A DNA stretch of 64,000 nucleotides from Liquidambar formosana (GCA_039720395.1 CM077834.1:4112607-4176606); one strand, 5' to 3'. Shown: positions 1 through 12,362, counted from the first letter of the stretch. Notes: generated from the letters alone by a model not told the origin. Translations and numbers: made by a program.

Positions 1-786
1 AGAAAATAGTAAGTTCAATTATGATTTTGCCCTTCAATTCACATTCTTGTTTAAAATATTTATATATGCATATCTCTATTCAATGTAAATAAAACAATGA
101 AATATCCAAGGACGAAACCAAGATTACAACATAGAAGGGGCCAAATTATGAACAAAAAAAAGATTCACTATCAATAATAAGAATTTTTGTTTGCGCCAAT
201 TAAAAAGCTGATTCAAAATTTCATAACAACCATCTTTATTTTTAATTGTTATAAGACTCCAAATAAAAAATAATAAAATAATAAAAATTGGTCTTCTCGG
301 CATAAAATGGAGCACCTAAAAAAAAAAAAAAAAGAAGGTGAAATTCTTTGCCCCTATTTTCTTGCCAAGAAAACAACATGAAATAAAAGAAAAAAAATGT
401 CTTTTGTAGCAAATTGATTAAGCCAATTCAATTCAAAAATTTATTATTTTTCTATTAAAGCTTGGTTTTATGAGGGCTATTAAGTTATGTATATATATAT
501 AAAACAAAAAAAAAAAAAAAAAATTCAAAAGGTTGGGGGGCCATGGCCCCTTGGCCTAACGCAGTTCCCTCATCGGAAATATCTATGTAAAAGCTTTACC
601 TATGACAGATATCCAAACATTCGAGCATATGTTCATAAAAACACGATTCTAATATGTCAAATATGTATATGCATGTTCAAATGTTCGTTTTTGCAGGACT
701 CTAATGCAAATATTTAGCATCATAAGAATTCAAGACAATAAAATATACGATTAGAAGAAAATTAGGAGAAGGGATAGAATACTCAC
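1..786. other. 3' flank of the GH17 gene, no gene seen
   Basis: AT-rich sequence with poly-A and poly-T runs (around 318-333 and 507-522). I see no conserved coding sequence on either strand. The final exon of the neighbouring GH17 gene should lie in this direction, but I could not find a peptide that would complete its X8 domain. It is either beyond the left edge or missed. Confidence 0.5.
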
Positions 787-2287
787 TAGGTTCCTGCGTG
801 ACCACGTACGCCGCACCACCAAAATCGCACGTTCCAGCCCCACGTCCCTTCTTTTGATAATAGCTATTGAAAGCGTAAGAGGCATGGGCCGCAACCGTAT
901 CAGGATCGTAACACGTGGCACCCTCCTGAATCGGACGGCAATCGGCACCTCCCTCCCCACAAGCATAATCAAGGCCAGCTTGCAACTTCTCTTCCCCAGC
1001 ATTCTCATTGGCCACGCACCAAGTCTGACCCACTGAGCTCGGGGTCACATCTCCGGTGGCCGGAACCTGAGTCTTGCTTCCGTTGATCGGCACTGACCGG
1101 TTATTATTCACACCCTGGAGTGTAAAATCCACATTATACACCTTCTGCTGATTAGGGTAAAAAAGCCCATAGTTCCTCTCCGATGTGGGCCCCGGCTTTT
1201 GGTTCTCATTGAACAGAGCAAATAAGTAGACGTCAAGTGTGTCATTGGGCCTTAAAGGGGTCCCACCACCGGTGAGGACCCGGTTCACCAGGTTCCCATT
1301 ATACGACGCCGCATTGGCTGCACCCGCACCAGTCTCGTCCTCATCACCCAATGAAGGCCACCCAGTTTCGGTCACCACCATCTTTATGTCGTTGTATTGA
1401 AGTGCAGACATGGCTGCAAAAACGGCGTCGATTTGGGCTTCCAGGAGGCTCATGTATTTCAAGTTATTACCCGAATCCACCACACCTGGGTTTTCCTTGA
1501 ACAGAGCGTAATCCAAGGAGATAACATCGGCATTGGCTTCGTAAGCGAAAAACGGGTATACGTTAACCATGAGGTAGGACCCGGTCTTACGGAGGAGACT
1601 CAACATGGGTTTGATTACGGGCTCTACCAATTCGGGTTTGAAAGATCCGGCTGAAGATGGGTATGAATTCTGGAGCGCACTAAGAGCAATCGCAGAAGAG
1701 ATTTTGATACTGGAGAGGTTGTACTTGAGGAGCGAGGCGTGGACGTTGGTCATAGCGGGTACGAGGTACTTGGTGACGTTATTCGGGTCGACGAAGACCT
1801 CGTTGCCGACGGAGATGGCTTGGATTTGGGTCGACGGGTAGTATTTGGAGATGTTGGCTTGGACCCAATTGTCCGTGAAGGATTGGTCGGCGGCGGCGGA
1901 GGAGAGGAGCTCGTTGGGCATGGCTACAACGACGGAGATGTCGGAATTGGCCAGTGCGGTGAGGACGGATGAGTCGGTGTCGTAGATTTTTACTCTGTTT
2001 ATGCCCTGTGCTTTGAGAAGCGCCACCACTTGTGGTGGTTGAGGGAGGTTGTTCGCCACTCGCCCGTAGTTTACGCCGATTAATCCCGCTTCTGCAAAAT
2101 GTATCACAGCTGCATCAGCAATCTTATACATGTATTATATATAAGAAGGAAAATGTTAAATTTTTACAGGAATTTCTTTCTGCGACACACACTTAATTAG
2201 CAGAGAGAGACAGAGAGAGAGATACATACCCGTAAAAGCGAGGATAGAGAGAAATGAGATGAAATGTGAGATGGTGAGAGAGGCCAT
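787..2287 (-). CDS. Glucan endo-1,3-beta-glucosidase, GH17 with C-terminal X8/CBM43 domain (3'-partial)
   Basis: Hydrolyses 1,3-beta-glucan (callose) in the cell wall or at plasmodesmata (family knowledge). Two exons are readable: 2287-2230 (start ATG at 2287; signal peptide MASLTISHFISFLSILAFT) and 2091-787. The intron between them has donor GTATGT and acceptor TTTGCAG, and splicing joins the signal peptide to EAGLIGVNYG, the usual GH17 start. The probable acid/base Glu is in SVGNEVF (about residue 117) and the nucleophile in VVTETGWPSLG (about residue 261). A linker leads to an X8 domain starting near TWCVAN (about residue 376). Only five of the six conserved X8 cysteines are visible. Exon 2 ends at a consensus donor (GTGAGT, 786-781), so a short terminal exon carrying the sixth Cys is expected. 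Without splicing the frame runs to a stop at 701 through non-conserved residues. The family call is firm; the 3' end is open. Confidence 0.92.
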
Positions 2288-2328
2288 TGCTCTGATTCTG
2301 GTGGAAACAGAGCAACAGGGAGAGAATA

Positions 2329-2348
2329 GAGAGAGAGAGAGAGAGAGA
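2329..2348. repeat. (GA)n microsatellite in the GH17 5' leader
   Basis: A ten-unit GA run that reads as CT on the transcribed strand, between the inferred TATA box and the start codon. CT-rich leaders are common in plant genes. Confidence 0.85.
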
Positions 2349-2375
2349 TGAAAATATTTTTGTAATGCTATGATG

Positions 2376-2383
2376 TATATATA
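2376..2383 (-). promoter_or_regulatory. Probable TATA box of the GH17 gene
   Basis: TATATATA lies about 90 bp upstream of the GH17 start codon on the minus strand. That places transcription start near 2350 and gives a short CT-rich leader. Inferred from position and sequence only. Confidence 0.5.
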
Positions 2384-2849
2384 GACTTCATTTCGGAGAG
2401 AGTCCTTTATCAAAAAAAAAAAAAAAAATTTCGGAGAGAGAGAGGGAGAGAGTGGAGTTAGTGGGAACGGGAGACCCTGTAATGGGGTTGTGGGGTGAGA
2501 TTGGTGGGGGGCGTGGGAGATTGTTGGGGCCAACGTGGATTGCTCTGGAGATAGAAAAAGTATATTGGCAAACTACCTTCTTCCACTGAGCGTCAGAGAC
2601 GGGACCCACAATTCGACCGTTTTATTTGTCCGTCCCTCCAATTATGAGGCACGTAAGATCGGAGATTTACCAGGGTTTTTTAACCTAAAATTGAACGTTG
2701 TATTTGCCAGCTGTGTATGTGTGGTCGAAATAATTAGAGCAAAATCACTTTAATTGCGCCTTTTATATTCTTCAGCTTCAACAGTGGGAATCGATACAGC
2801 ATTTCCTATTCAGAATATTAGATAGGCAGAGGACTAGTGGGTTTGATGC

Positions 2850-4645
2850 AATGTTTGGTAGGGAAAATAGAAAAGAAGAAAGAAAGATGGAAGGAATGGG
2901 CTTTCCATCTTAGGGGAAAAAAAACCTTTTTTTTTTTTTTATGTGTTTGGTTTGATGGATGGAAAATAGAAAGAAAGATAATTTTCTTCTTTCCTATGTG
3001 TTTGGTATAGAAGAAGGAATAGAAAGAATAGATACTAATTTTACTATTTTGTCCTTAAATATGTAGTAGTAATAATAAATTATAGGGTAAATTGCACTTA
3101 AGGGTCCAGAGTTTGGAATAAGTTTCACTTAAGGGTCCAGAATTTCAATTGCGTCAATTTGGTACCCAATGTTAGTGTTGACCAAAAATCAAAGACGGTG
3201 TTAACGGAATCCTTAAAATGACTTTAATGCCCTTCACAAAACGCCGTCGTTTTTGCCTGTGCTCTCAAACCAACGCCCCATTCTTCATCGCCGGCGTCGG
3301 CAGCGCGAATTTCTCCTTATCTGACGACATGCGCGAGCTGTGTGCGCTGCTTTTCCCCATAGCAGAAGAAGAGTCCTCGTTGGCGCAGGGATTGAAAGCG
3401 ACGTCACGGTCGCCGGGGGAGGTAAGAGCCACAGTAGATGCGGCGAGGACGGACACAACGAGAGTGCAGGACCCCTTCATCTCGAAAAATTGAACGGAAT
3501 ATTACAACTGATGAAGAGATCCTTTTGTTAGCCTCGAACGACAATGGATGAAATCCGATCAACTTCGCCACCACTATCACCATTAAATCCACCCAATCAG
3601 ATTCGCCACCACTGTTTTCCCTCTTCCCTCATCATCCTCGCCGATGTCCCCATCAAAAATGATGGAGATGAGTTCTTGAAACAGTGGCGTCGGCGAATGG
3701 TTTGGATTAATACCCCACCGTGGGATGAGTTCTTGAAAATTGCCGGATTTTCGGGTTATAAACCCGAGACTTTGGGCTCAAAATGATTATGATTATGCAA
3801 GTTTTTGGATGAACGATTTGTACGCGCTTGTAGTGCTCCGCAAGAGCTTCAATTCGGCTATTGAAACGTTGAATTTGGTTGAGAAATGAGTGAGATAAGT
3901 TAGGGGGAAGTTGGCCCGAAACAAAACTCAAATATGACATTTTCTCCAGCAACCCGTTTTGAGGTTGATGGTGAAGTGGATTATGATCCAGTGTGGTGCA
4001 CTCACCTACACATACTGTGTTCCTCAGCATTTGAAGACTATAGGCTGACCCTATTGACTCCAGATTGGACGGGTAGATTCTTCTTGATGAGACCTACCAT
4101 GTGAGACCCTTAGTTGACCATTTTGACCAAAAATTGATCAACTTTGATTTTCAGATTTGAGCTATATTGGTGTAAAATAGGGTTTTCATACTCATCAAAA
4201 GGGCAAAATAGGAATAATATAGGTCACATGCACGGCATGTGCAAATTAGAGGTAAAACCGTTTGGTCAACAAACGGTTTATGACGGTGGACCCCAAATTG
4301 AAACCTAACTAATAATTTGGGTACTAAATTGATGCAATTAAAATTTGGGACCCTTAAGTGAAATCTACCCCAAACTCTGGACCCTTAAGTGCAATTTACC
4401 CTAAATTATAATAAGTATAAGGGTAAATGTGTCTTTTAAGATCAATTCCCCCTTTTCCCTTCCCCTTTCCTTCCACTTTTGGGAGGACTCTAAAAAGTTA
4501 AAAAAAAAAGGATTTGCCCCTTCCCTCCCCTTTCCTTCTTTCCCCCATTCCCCTCAACCAAACACACACAACTATCCCTATCCCTCTCCTTTTCCATCCC
4601 CCCATTTCCTTCCCTCTTCTTTTCCCCCCAACCAAACACAGGGTG
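2850..4645. mobile_element. Older inverted-repeat element hosting the MULE at 3085-4401
   Basis: Left arm (about 2850-3060) and right arm (about 4440-4645) are imperfect inverted repeats, starting TGTTTGGTAGGG on the left and ending CCCCCAACCAAACACA on the right. Both arms are rich in GGAAAGAAG / CTTCTTTTCC. The intact MULE sits between them. I could not fix the ends or a target-site duplication, so the superfamily is undetermined. Confidence 0.4.
3085..4401. mobile_element. Mutator-like (MULE) element, non-autonomous, 1317 bp
   Basis: Long terminal inverted repeats of about 90 bp start GGGTAAATTGCACTTAAG and end with the complement. The arms differ at a modest number of positions. A perfect 9-bp target-site duplication, TAAATTATA, flanks it at 3076-3084 and 4402-4410; 9 bp is the Mutator hallmark. 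No transposase is recognisable. The interior has a GC-rich stretch (about 3230-3480) with open frames on both strands that I cannot assign. It could be captured host sequence (Pack-MULE style). Confidence 0.9.
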
Positions 4646-4649
4646 AGTG

Positions 4650-6149
4650 ATTTTATTGAAAAGAATGGGAAAAAAACAATTAAAATTGGAATGCTAGGCT
4701 ATGCGCCAACTCTCTATATATCCTAGTTTCTTGCATCAATTCGCGATGAGGCGATGACATATTACTACTGACATATTATAAATAAAAAATAAAAAATTAC
4801 AGTAAGTCATTGGATACCGTTTCATCAAAGGTGAGTTTAAATGTGTGTATATATATATATATATATATTTTTGGTTAAATTCACACCCCCTCATGACTAA
4901 AAATAAAGAAGATGTAGGATTAGAAAACATAAAGGATGTGAATTGAGGATATAAAACATATTAATATAGCAAAAAAGGGTGTGAATTTAAACCCATCCTT
5001 CACTAATAACGCGAGTTTGTGCATAGAGTTGGTGCAAGTAATATTCTCCTCTCCCACAAATCCCTCTCACATGTGCTTGATATGATGCTCAATCAAGTTT
5101 GATAAATTTGTGAGGATACACTTGTAGTATTTGCTCAAATTAAACTCATAAGAATAATAATTATGTTATTTCAATGGTCTAGGTTGATCCTCTAGTATTT
5201 ATCAAGAAACAAAAAGTTACAAATTTTACTTTGTTATTTGAATCAATCTCATACTCCCTCCTTCCCTTAAAGATTACCCCACATATATATATTTGTTGTC
5301 CCAAAATTTTCTTCATGTTCAAAAGTAAAAAAAAAAAATCAATTTTAGTAATTTTCCAAAATATACTTCCATGTGGTGTAAATTAGATAGTTAAGGAATG
5401 GAGAGATTAAGAGATTTTCAGATTTAGTTACTAGTCTTGCGTATTAAAACACTCTTTGTAAGTTGTAACCAAAAAATGAAAACAAAGCATAAATTAATTA
5501 GCAAAATAATCCATGTACAACCTCTTATAAAGGTTGCCAATAGCCCTTGATCCTAGTGGCAAGTCTCGCCTCAATAAAGATGTAGGATTTACAGAGGTCT
5601 ATGTTTCGACTACACAGGTGCGTGTGTTTACTCATTTCCTTTGACAAAAATAGATTTTTTGAATAAAAAATCTCTTGAAAAGGTTTTTCTATACATTGTT
5701 ATAGGGCATCTCCAACTCTTTCTTCCTATGGTCCTTGTCGATATATCAGATGGGTTTAGATATGGAAAACATTGTCAAGTGTTATCCTTTTGATTTTATA
5801 ATTCATTTAAATAATAAACGGAAAAAGTCTTTAGATCACATCACCAATTTGGGTTCGGTAATGTGCAGCGAATGCGATTGGTTGCTTTGGAGTTTGGAGA
5901 AGCAACGTTGATCAACTCCGAAGAGCTACAAGGACATTAAGAATACTTAAAAGGTCAATATATAGTTGTTTAGAAATTGGAAGGCGACGTGTAGAACATA
6001 TAATATGGTTGCACAAACCTTTTTCTTTTTCTTTCAAATTGATGTGATCGTGTGATATTAATATTTTGACTCGTTATTATTATTAATATTTTTTGGTTAT
6101 AAAGTAATAAGAAGTTTAATTTTGACGTTTAACTGGAAAGTGACCAATT
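4650..6149. other. Intergenic, no gene seen
   Basis: AT-rich intergenic sequence with a short TA run at about 4846-4866. No open frame has recognisable domains. A SINE-like patch near 5540-5620 is too weak to call. Confidence 0.6.
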
Positions 6150-6209
6150 GAGAAAACATAAGCTAGCTAGGAATTTTAATCGAGAAAACATAGGCTAGCT
6201 AGGAATTTT
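6150..6209. repeat. 28-bp direct repeat, two copies
   Basis: GAGAAAACATARGCTAGCTA followed by GGAATTTT occurs at 6150-6177 and 6182-6209, separated by 4 bp and differing at one base. Confidence 0.9.
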
Positions 6210-6357
6210 TTCCTTCCTATCATGGTGACCCAGGTAGAATTTTGCATGCTGAATTGTGACTCACGTAGCTCATTCTAGATACGTGAAACAGGAGGCTTTG
6301 TTTTCGCAGGCCATGTTTGAATATGACCACTAAAAATTCCCCATACAATGTCCTTTA

Positions 6358-6360
<3 letters not shown>

Positions 6361-6395
<35 letters not shown>
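6361..6395. repeat. (TA)n microsatellite
   Basis: Uninterrupted TA dinucleotides immediately left of the MITE at 6401. Confidence 0.95.
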
Positions 6396-6399
<4 letters not shown>

Positions 6400-6400
6400 G

Positions 6401-6619
6401 GTAATGATCCTATCAGCACGGTTACAAATCTATAATTACTAATTACAAACCTACAATTGACTGATTACAAACTTATAATTAGTTGACTACAAATGTCGCC
6501 CGTGGACCAGATATTTGTCCATTTGTAATCAGTCAATTATAGGTCTATAATTTATCAATTGTAGGTTTGTAACTGTATCGATATAAGCCTATATCAGCAC
6601 ATGCTGATAGGATCACTAC
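6401..6619. mobile_element. Foldback MITE, about 219 bp
   Basis: The ends are inverted repeats: GTAATGATCCTATCAGCAC on the left and the complement of GTAGTGATCCTATCAGCA on the right. The arms continue inward with matching blocks containing ACAAACCTACAATTGA. No coding capacity. The TA-rich flanks prevent a safe target-site duplication call, so the superfamily is open. Confidence 0.7.
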
Positions 6620-7810
6620 TATATTTATATAAAAAATTCTCGCCTATTAAGTTAGAATTAGCTCGTATTAGTTGGAAACCCATGTCATAAGATATAAACT
6701 TTCGGCAGGCACTCATATGTTTAGTTGCATAATTAGTTATGTGGCCGTCTCATTAGTTGGGGAATTTCTTCTTTTATTTATTATAAATATTTGCTTGATC
6801 CAAAATAGATGATAACCAAACCGAAGATTCGATACCTTGTTAGCAAAATAAAAATAAATAAAATAGTTATGCAGTCATTAAATTCTAGCCCGGCCAGACA
6901 CTTAATCCCCAAGTATCAACCAGTTGTTTGCTAGTTTGCTTATTCTATGGATTGATCGATCATATATATACTTAATCCCCAAGTATCAACCAGTTGTTTG
7001 CTAGTTTGCTTATACTATGGATTGATCGATCATATATATATATATATACCATGAGTTGAATTTTTATGAATGTGTCATTGCAGGGAAAGCGATGGAAATA
7101 ATATAGCTGATGTAGGACGGCATTATGGTGACAAAATTGCTTAGAGTTAACAGATAACTATCATTGTTCTGTTAAGGCCGGTGCTATTGTGCTTTAGTTA
7201 GAAGGAAACTTAAAAAGATCTATTGGCCAAAATTCATAGTGAAATAAACGCCCCCTCAAATGGTATGTTGCTAGTTCCACTCCTCGGAGTCAAGTATTTT
7301 AGATAAGAAAATGATTTCATAACAAATCTCGACGGTAACATGGTTAATTGAGTAAAGCTTTGTAAGTCCGAAAAGCAATGTCATATAGTGATATAGTCCA
7401 ATTCATTTGTCTAACTGATGTGAATCTATGTAAGGGTAGTTAGTCATGTTCCTAGGTCATCCAACAAGACTGCTCGTGAGTTAGCCCTATGTGCTGCTTT
7501 AATTTTTGTAATCATTTTGGAGACATTTTTATTTTTGACCTCCTCTAGATTATTGTAGAGGAGGTTGATTATGGAAATGACCTAGCCTCTGTTTCTTTAT
7601 AATATCATTTCCTTATCAAAAAAAGGAAAATGACAAAGATAGTATGTTGAGTAAACTTACTAAAAATTAACTATTAATAATGAGAAGCAAATTTAAGTAA
7701 AATATCAGATTTCCTTTTTTTGGTAAGAAACCCCTTCTTTCCCTTCATTAAAAGCCAAAAAAAATGTTAGTCGCCATACTTGTTTTTCAATTTTGTTAAC
7801 CACTCTGTGT
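6620..7810. other. Intergenic, no gene seen apart from a 70-bp duplication
   Basis: No coding sequence recognised. The only structure I see is the tandem duplication at 6901-7040. Confidence 0.6.
6901..7040. repeat. 70-bp tandem duplication
   Basis: Two adjacent 70-bp copies (6901-6970 and 6971-7040) differ at a single base (TATTCTATGG versus TATACTATGG). The duplication is therefore recent. The right copy runs into a short TA run. Confidence 0.97.
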
Positions 7811-7818
7811 ACTCTATG

Positions 7819-9029
7819 TAGGAATGGCAATGGGGCGGGTCGGGGTCGGTTCGCCTGTATACCATCCCCGAATCGCAGACTAATACCCTATGCCCAAACC
7901 CGCCCCTAAACCCGACGGTTCGAAAATTTTACTACCCATCCCCGACCCTATGGTTTTTTAAGAAACCCGTCCCCGCCCCGTCCTGCCCTTTTTTTTTTTT
8001 CCTCCCCTGCTGAAAGACAAATAAACAAGCAGCCCCTGCCTAATTCACTTTCTCCAGCCAAAAAAATCAATCTCCTCAAACAATCAATCCCCTCAAATAG
8101 CCATCAGACAGATATAATTTCATCAAGGATAAGTTTCAACAACACTTATTTTGAACATAATCAATCACAATCCCAAGATAAATGTAGCAAATAAATAATC
8201 TTTCAAATTGGTCAAGATTTCATTTTCATGGCTAACATATGCTTATTCACTTTTAGTTCAAAAGCATAGACATTATAATGAATTTCAACTGAAAATTGGG
8301 CCGTTAGGGAAGTAACCTCTGTGAGAAAGAAAAAAAAAATTAATTCATACAGTAATCAGGATGAGGGATGAAGGCGCACCGTTGTCAGTTGTAGCGGTGA
8401 GGTACTGAGGTAAGGCGACGCCGGTGAGGGAGGGAGATCGGAGTCTGGAGAGTGGAGACTGGACTCACGGTGATGAGGCGACGCCGGCAAGGGAGGGACA
8501 GCAGAGTCTGGAGCAGTCGAGCAGCAGGTGAGCTTTCACGGTGATGAACCGACGCCAGCGAGAGAGGGATAGTGGAGACTGGAGCAAGTCGAGCAGCAAG
8601 TGAGCCCTCACGGTGATGAAGCAACGCCGGCGAGGGAGGGAAAGCGATGCCATTGCCGGCGAGGGAGGGAGATTGGAGGCCGAACTGGACGAGTGGAGGT
8701 GGAGACGCGAGGGAAGGAGAGCAGATGAGTAGCGGCTAGGGTTTCGTTTGGGGAAAGGGAGGGAGAGCAGACGAGCGGCGGCTAGGGTTTCGTTTGGGGG
8801 AAATGGGAAATGTTTAGGTATATATATATATAAGGGTAAAATGGTAAAATTACATGCGGTTCGGTTCGGTTCGGGGCTTAGTAAATACCAAAACCGAACC
8901 GAACCCGACGGGTTTTTTAAAAAATTCCCTATACCTGAACCATGAACCGAAAAAATGAGAAAAAACCCACCCCTATGAGGACGGGTCGGAGCGGGGCACC
9001 TGTGGGGCGGGGCGAAATTGCCATCTCTA
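7819..9029. mobile_element. Non-autonomous hAT element, 1211 bp
   Basis: Perfect 8-bp target-site duplication ACTCTATG at 7811-7818 and 9030-9037. Short terminal inverted repeats: TAGGAATGGCAATG at the left, complement of TAGAGATGGCAATT at the right. Subterminal regions are GC-rich and repetitive (GGGGCGGGTCGGGG type). No transposase is visible. The interior holds an imperfect tandem array of about 71 bp (roughly 8395-8660) around the core GRCGCCGGCRAGGGAGGGA, and a duplicated GGCTAGGGTTTCGTTTGGGG at about 8735 and 8780 that looks like a captured gene leader. Confidence 0.9.
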
Positions 9030-9037
9030 ACTCTATG

Positions 9038-11796
9038 GTCTTCATCAAGAAGTCCAATAAATGAATGGACTGGTTTGTCAAATTTAGACCAATTTGGAAT
9101 TTACAAGTCTGGCATAATTAAGATGGTGGGCCTCACATAAAATGAACGGCTGAGATTCAATTTAAACTTCAAGTCACTAGATAGGATTTTTAAAACCCCA
9201 TTAGCTAGGGAACCCCCCAATCCATCCCTTAAGCTGCAAGTGGGACTTGAATGCTCAAACTCTAAATCTCCCAAATGAGAGGCACTTAGACACCACTGGC
9301 CTACAAAACTAATGAGATTATTGTAGCATAAACACTCGAAACATTTTTTATTATTATTTTGTTATTGAGAGGGTCATTTAATGGACTACATAACCTGTTC
9401 TTTTTTCTTTTTGTTAAAATCCCAAATAAACTCAGTTCCAAAAACCAAACGAGCCCCAACACTACACTTGCTCAATGAGAAAAACAGGGGGAGACTCTTT
9501 TTCTGACTGCGGCGAGTTGGATCTGGAGTCATTCGAATCACCATTTTCAACGGCATGTTTGGAAAATTAACACCAACCTCCAAAGAATTCCCAAACCAAA
9601 AAAAGGAGAAAAAGATACTAACATTAAGACTTTACTATGAGGTAATTTTATAATACAGAGTATATATTGACTAATAAACAAACCATTCATACATGCAACA
9701 TAAAGGGGGAATTACAGATTAGTCAGGTTACATGTAAATAATTACAGTTAGTAGTCATTTTTAGTTAAATTAGTAGTCATGTACGAAGAAGTTAGTAGTA
9801 ATTTATGTTGAAATGTAATTATTTTCCCATAATCCGACCAACCTAAAATCCCCCCATTGAACAATCATATGCCCTACCCAATAAGATGTGTTACCTCTCT
9901 CAAAACTAGTCCTTACCAAGGCCTAGCTAAGAACCTCCTATAAGACCTTGGGTTCAACTCTCATTATTCTTGCTCAAGGCCACTTTCGTAGATTAGTGCA
10001 TATACTTATCATATACTTATAATTGGGTTAAAGGATTGGACCCATTTGACAAGTTACCTATCCCAACTTGAGGTACACCCAACTACCCAAGGGCCATAAA
10101 AATCAAAATACTGGTCCCTACGAAAGGTCTACGCTATTCATTATACCCGTTTACGTAATACATTGGAAGTTGGTAGGTTACAGCTGGGAAAAGTGTGAAA
10201 GGGTCACAGATTGTCAATGAAAATGTGTCCAACTCCACTGTTGACTTGTTTCCCTAAGAAAAGCTTTATCCTTTGGGCTATGTACCTTTCTGACCTTATC
10301 CTTCTCCTTCTCCACCAATAATAATAAATAAATAAATAAATTTCAACCTTTCAATTATGTTGGTTACTTGGTTTGACAAATTAACCACACAGGCAGGTAT
10401 ACAATTTGGTCAAATTACCAAAATAAATACTAATAAAAGGCCGTGTGCAATTTGGTCACAAACTTCTTAAAGCTTTGAGAAGCTTTAAATTATGAGCTAT
10501 GAGCTAAATACTCCCCACTCTAGGGATGGAGGTCGGCAGGGTTCTGTTCACCAAAAATTGGCAAAGAGGTTCTCTCCCTTTGGAAGCCTTCTCTTTGACA
10601 TTTTTATATGTGAATGGATGACATGATTATCCAATGAGTACATGCCACAAGCTGGTGTAGGAAGTTTGGTTGGACTTTCCTATCCTCCCCATCTGCACTG
10701 TGGAAAGTGAGGTGAGGTATATCCCAAAAAAGGGAGTGTCTTATTTTTTTAATCTAATTTGCTGGGCCAAGATTTTGGGTCACCTTTATTATTAATTATA
10801 CACTAAGAAACACATAGATATGGACATATAACATGGTTATAATATGAGGTTGAAATGCTAATAGGACAAATTTTTTAGAATTTTAATTTTAAACGATGAG
10901 ATGATGAAACACGGCATGTATAAAAATATATATTTGAATATATAATTATAATATATTGTAGCTTACATATTCATTCGAACACATCTTTTGTATTGTTTTT
11001 AGAAATCCTAAGATAGATAAAAAGGAATAGAAAGGATAAGAAATTACATGTGGGATATGCATGAAAAGAGAGATATATTGTATTGGAGGCTTATTGAACG
11101 AGTGTTATGTCAGATATGGTAATACTACCATGCTACCTCTACGGATGTGTCTATGCTTCTTAGTTTAAAAGAAAGATTTTTGTATGAATCACATATCCAT
11201 CAGATTAGGTTGTCTTATGTATGAGAAAGAAAAAAATAAAAATAAATCAACAAGAAATTAAATGCACACTTGGGTGTCCCGTGAAAATTGAATTGCCTTG
11301 TTGCTTTTTATATACAAATACATCATATGAATTAGGCCGTGAAAATCGCAACTACCATCAGAAATGAAAATGAAATTTGGAATTTGAGGCATTTCATACC
11401 ATCATCTGCGATGAGAACCAAACTTTTTCTAAATGGCCCCAGATGATAAATCTTTGACTTCAAAAGGAGCATAGCAGCAGCTGCGCATTGAAATCTCATC
11501 CCCTCCTCCAACCAAGATCCTTAACAAGGGGTGTTTCTTCCTCAAATTTTTCCTACCTATGATCCTTTTTAACCCCCCACCCACCAAAAAAAAAAAGGAA
11601 AAAAAGAAGAAAGAGAATGCACTGCATATGATCCTTAATTAAGACCTTTCTTAATTCTGTGACGCCAAGGATCTCTGACTCGCTGTGAATGAGAGGTCTA
11701 AAGTCTTACACAATTTAGGCCCAATAACCCATCGAGAGGCAAAGTTATGACAGCCCATGCCACAAATTCTTAACTTTATTAAATGAAAATAATCCT
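9038..11796. other. Intergenic, no gene seen
   Basis: About 2.8 kb of AT-rich sequence with many stops on both strands and no recognisable domains. A box-B-like GGGTTCAACTC near 9950 suggests a possible SINE remnant, but no boundaries were found. Confidence 0.6.
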
Positions 11797-11801
11797 TTAT
11801 C

Positions 11802-12104
11802 TGTTGTAAAACCAAGAATTTAGAACAAGTTGTGAGGAGAATAAATTTCTCATTCATCTTCTTTCTCTTCTTTCTCTCCAAATACATATCCTCTCTTCAT
11901 TCTCTCCAAAAATACATTTCTTCATTCTCTCCAAAATATTCCTCACATCCTCTTCTTTCTCCCCTCCCCCTTTTATCTTTGTTTGCATTAGGTCCACATA
12001 ATAGAATTACCTAACCCACTTATGATGGTGTTCCCATTATCACAAAGTGGATGGGGGTGTGGACATCCACTCAATTGTCCACTCAATCTTTAATATTCAT
12101 AACA
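11802..12104 (-). repeat. 3' LTR of the copia element
   Basis: Starts TGTTGTAAAACC and ends TTCATAACA. It differs from the 17932-18234 LTR at about three positions (for example AAAACC versus AAAATC). Rich in CTTTCTCTTC/TCTCTCC. Confidence 0.95.
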
Positions 12105-12115
12105 CTCCCCCTTGG
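12105..12115 (-). other. Polypurine tract of the copia element
   Basis: The minus strand reads CCAAGGGGGAG directly upstream of the 3' LTR. This is the usual position and composition of the plus-strand primer in LTR elements, and it confirms minus-strand orientation. Confidence 0.8.
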
Positions 12116-12362
12116 ATGTCCACCACACTAAGATAATGTGCCTCGTTAAAACCTTACTAGAAAAACCCAGTGGGAAAAAACTAGTGAAGGAAAAAGAGTA
12201 CAACATTTTTGTAAATCTTAGAGTGGTGTTGGACGCACTAAAGAAACTGCCTCATTAAAACCTTGCTAGGAAAACCCAATGGGACAAAACTTAGGCGAAG
12301 GAAAAAGAGTACAACGTGCATATGTCCAAAAATGAATACTCCCCCTGATAAGAAGATAAGTA

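Noticed and set aside
5535..5640. Possible tRNA-derived SINE (A-box-like TAGTGGCAAG, B-box-like GTTTCGACTAC)
   Set aside because: The boxes are imperfect and I found no poly-A tail or target duplication.
9900..10010. Possible SINE with box B GGGTTCAACTC
   Set aside because: Box A is weak and no boundaries were found. Kept only as a remark.
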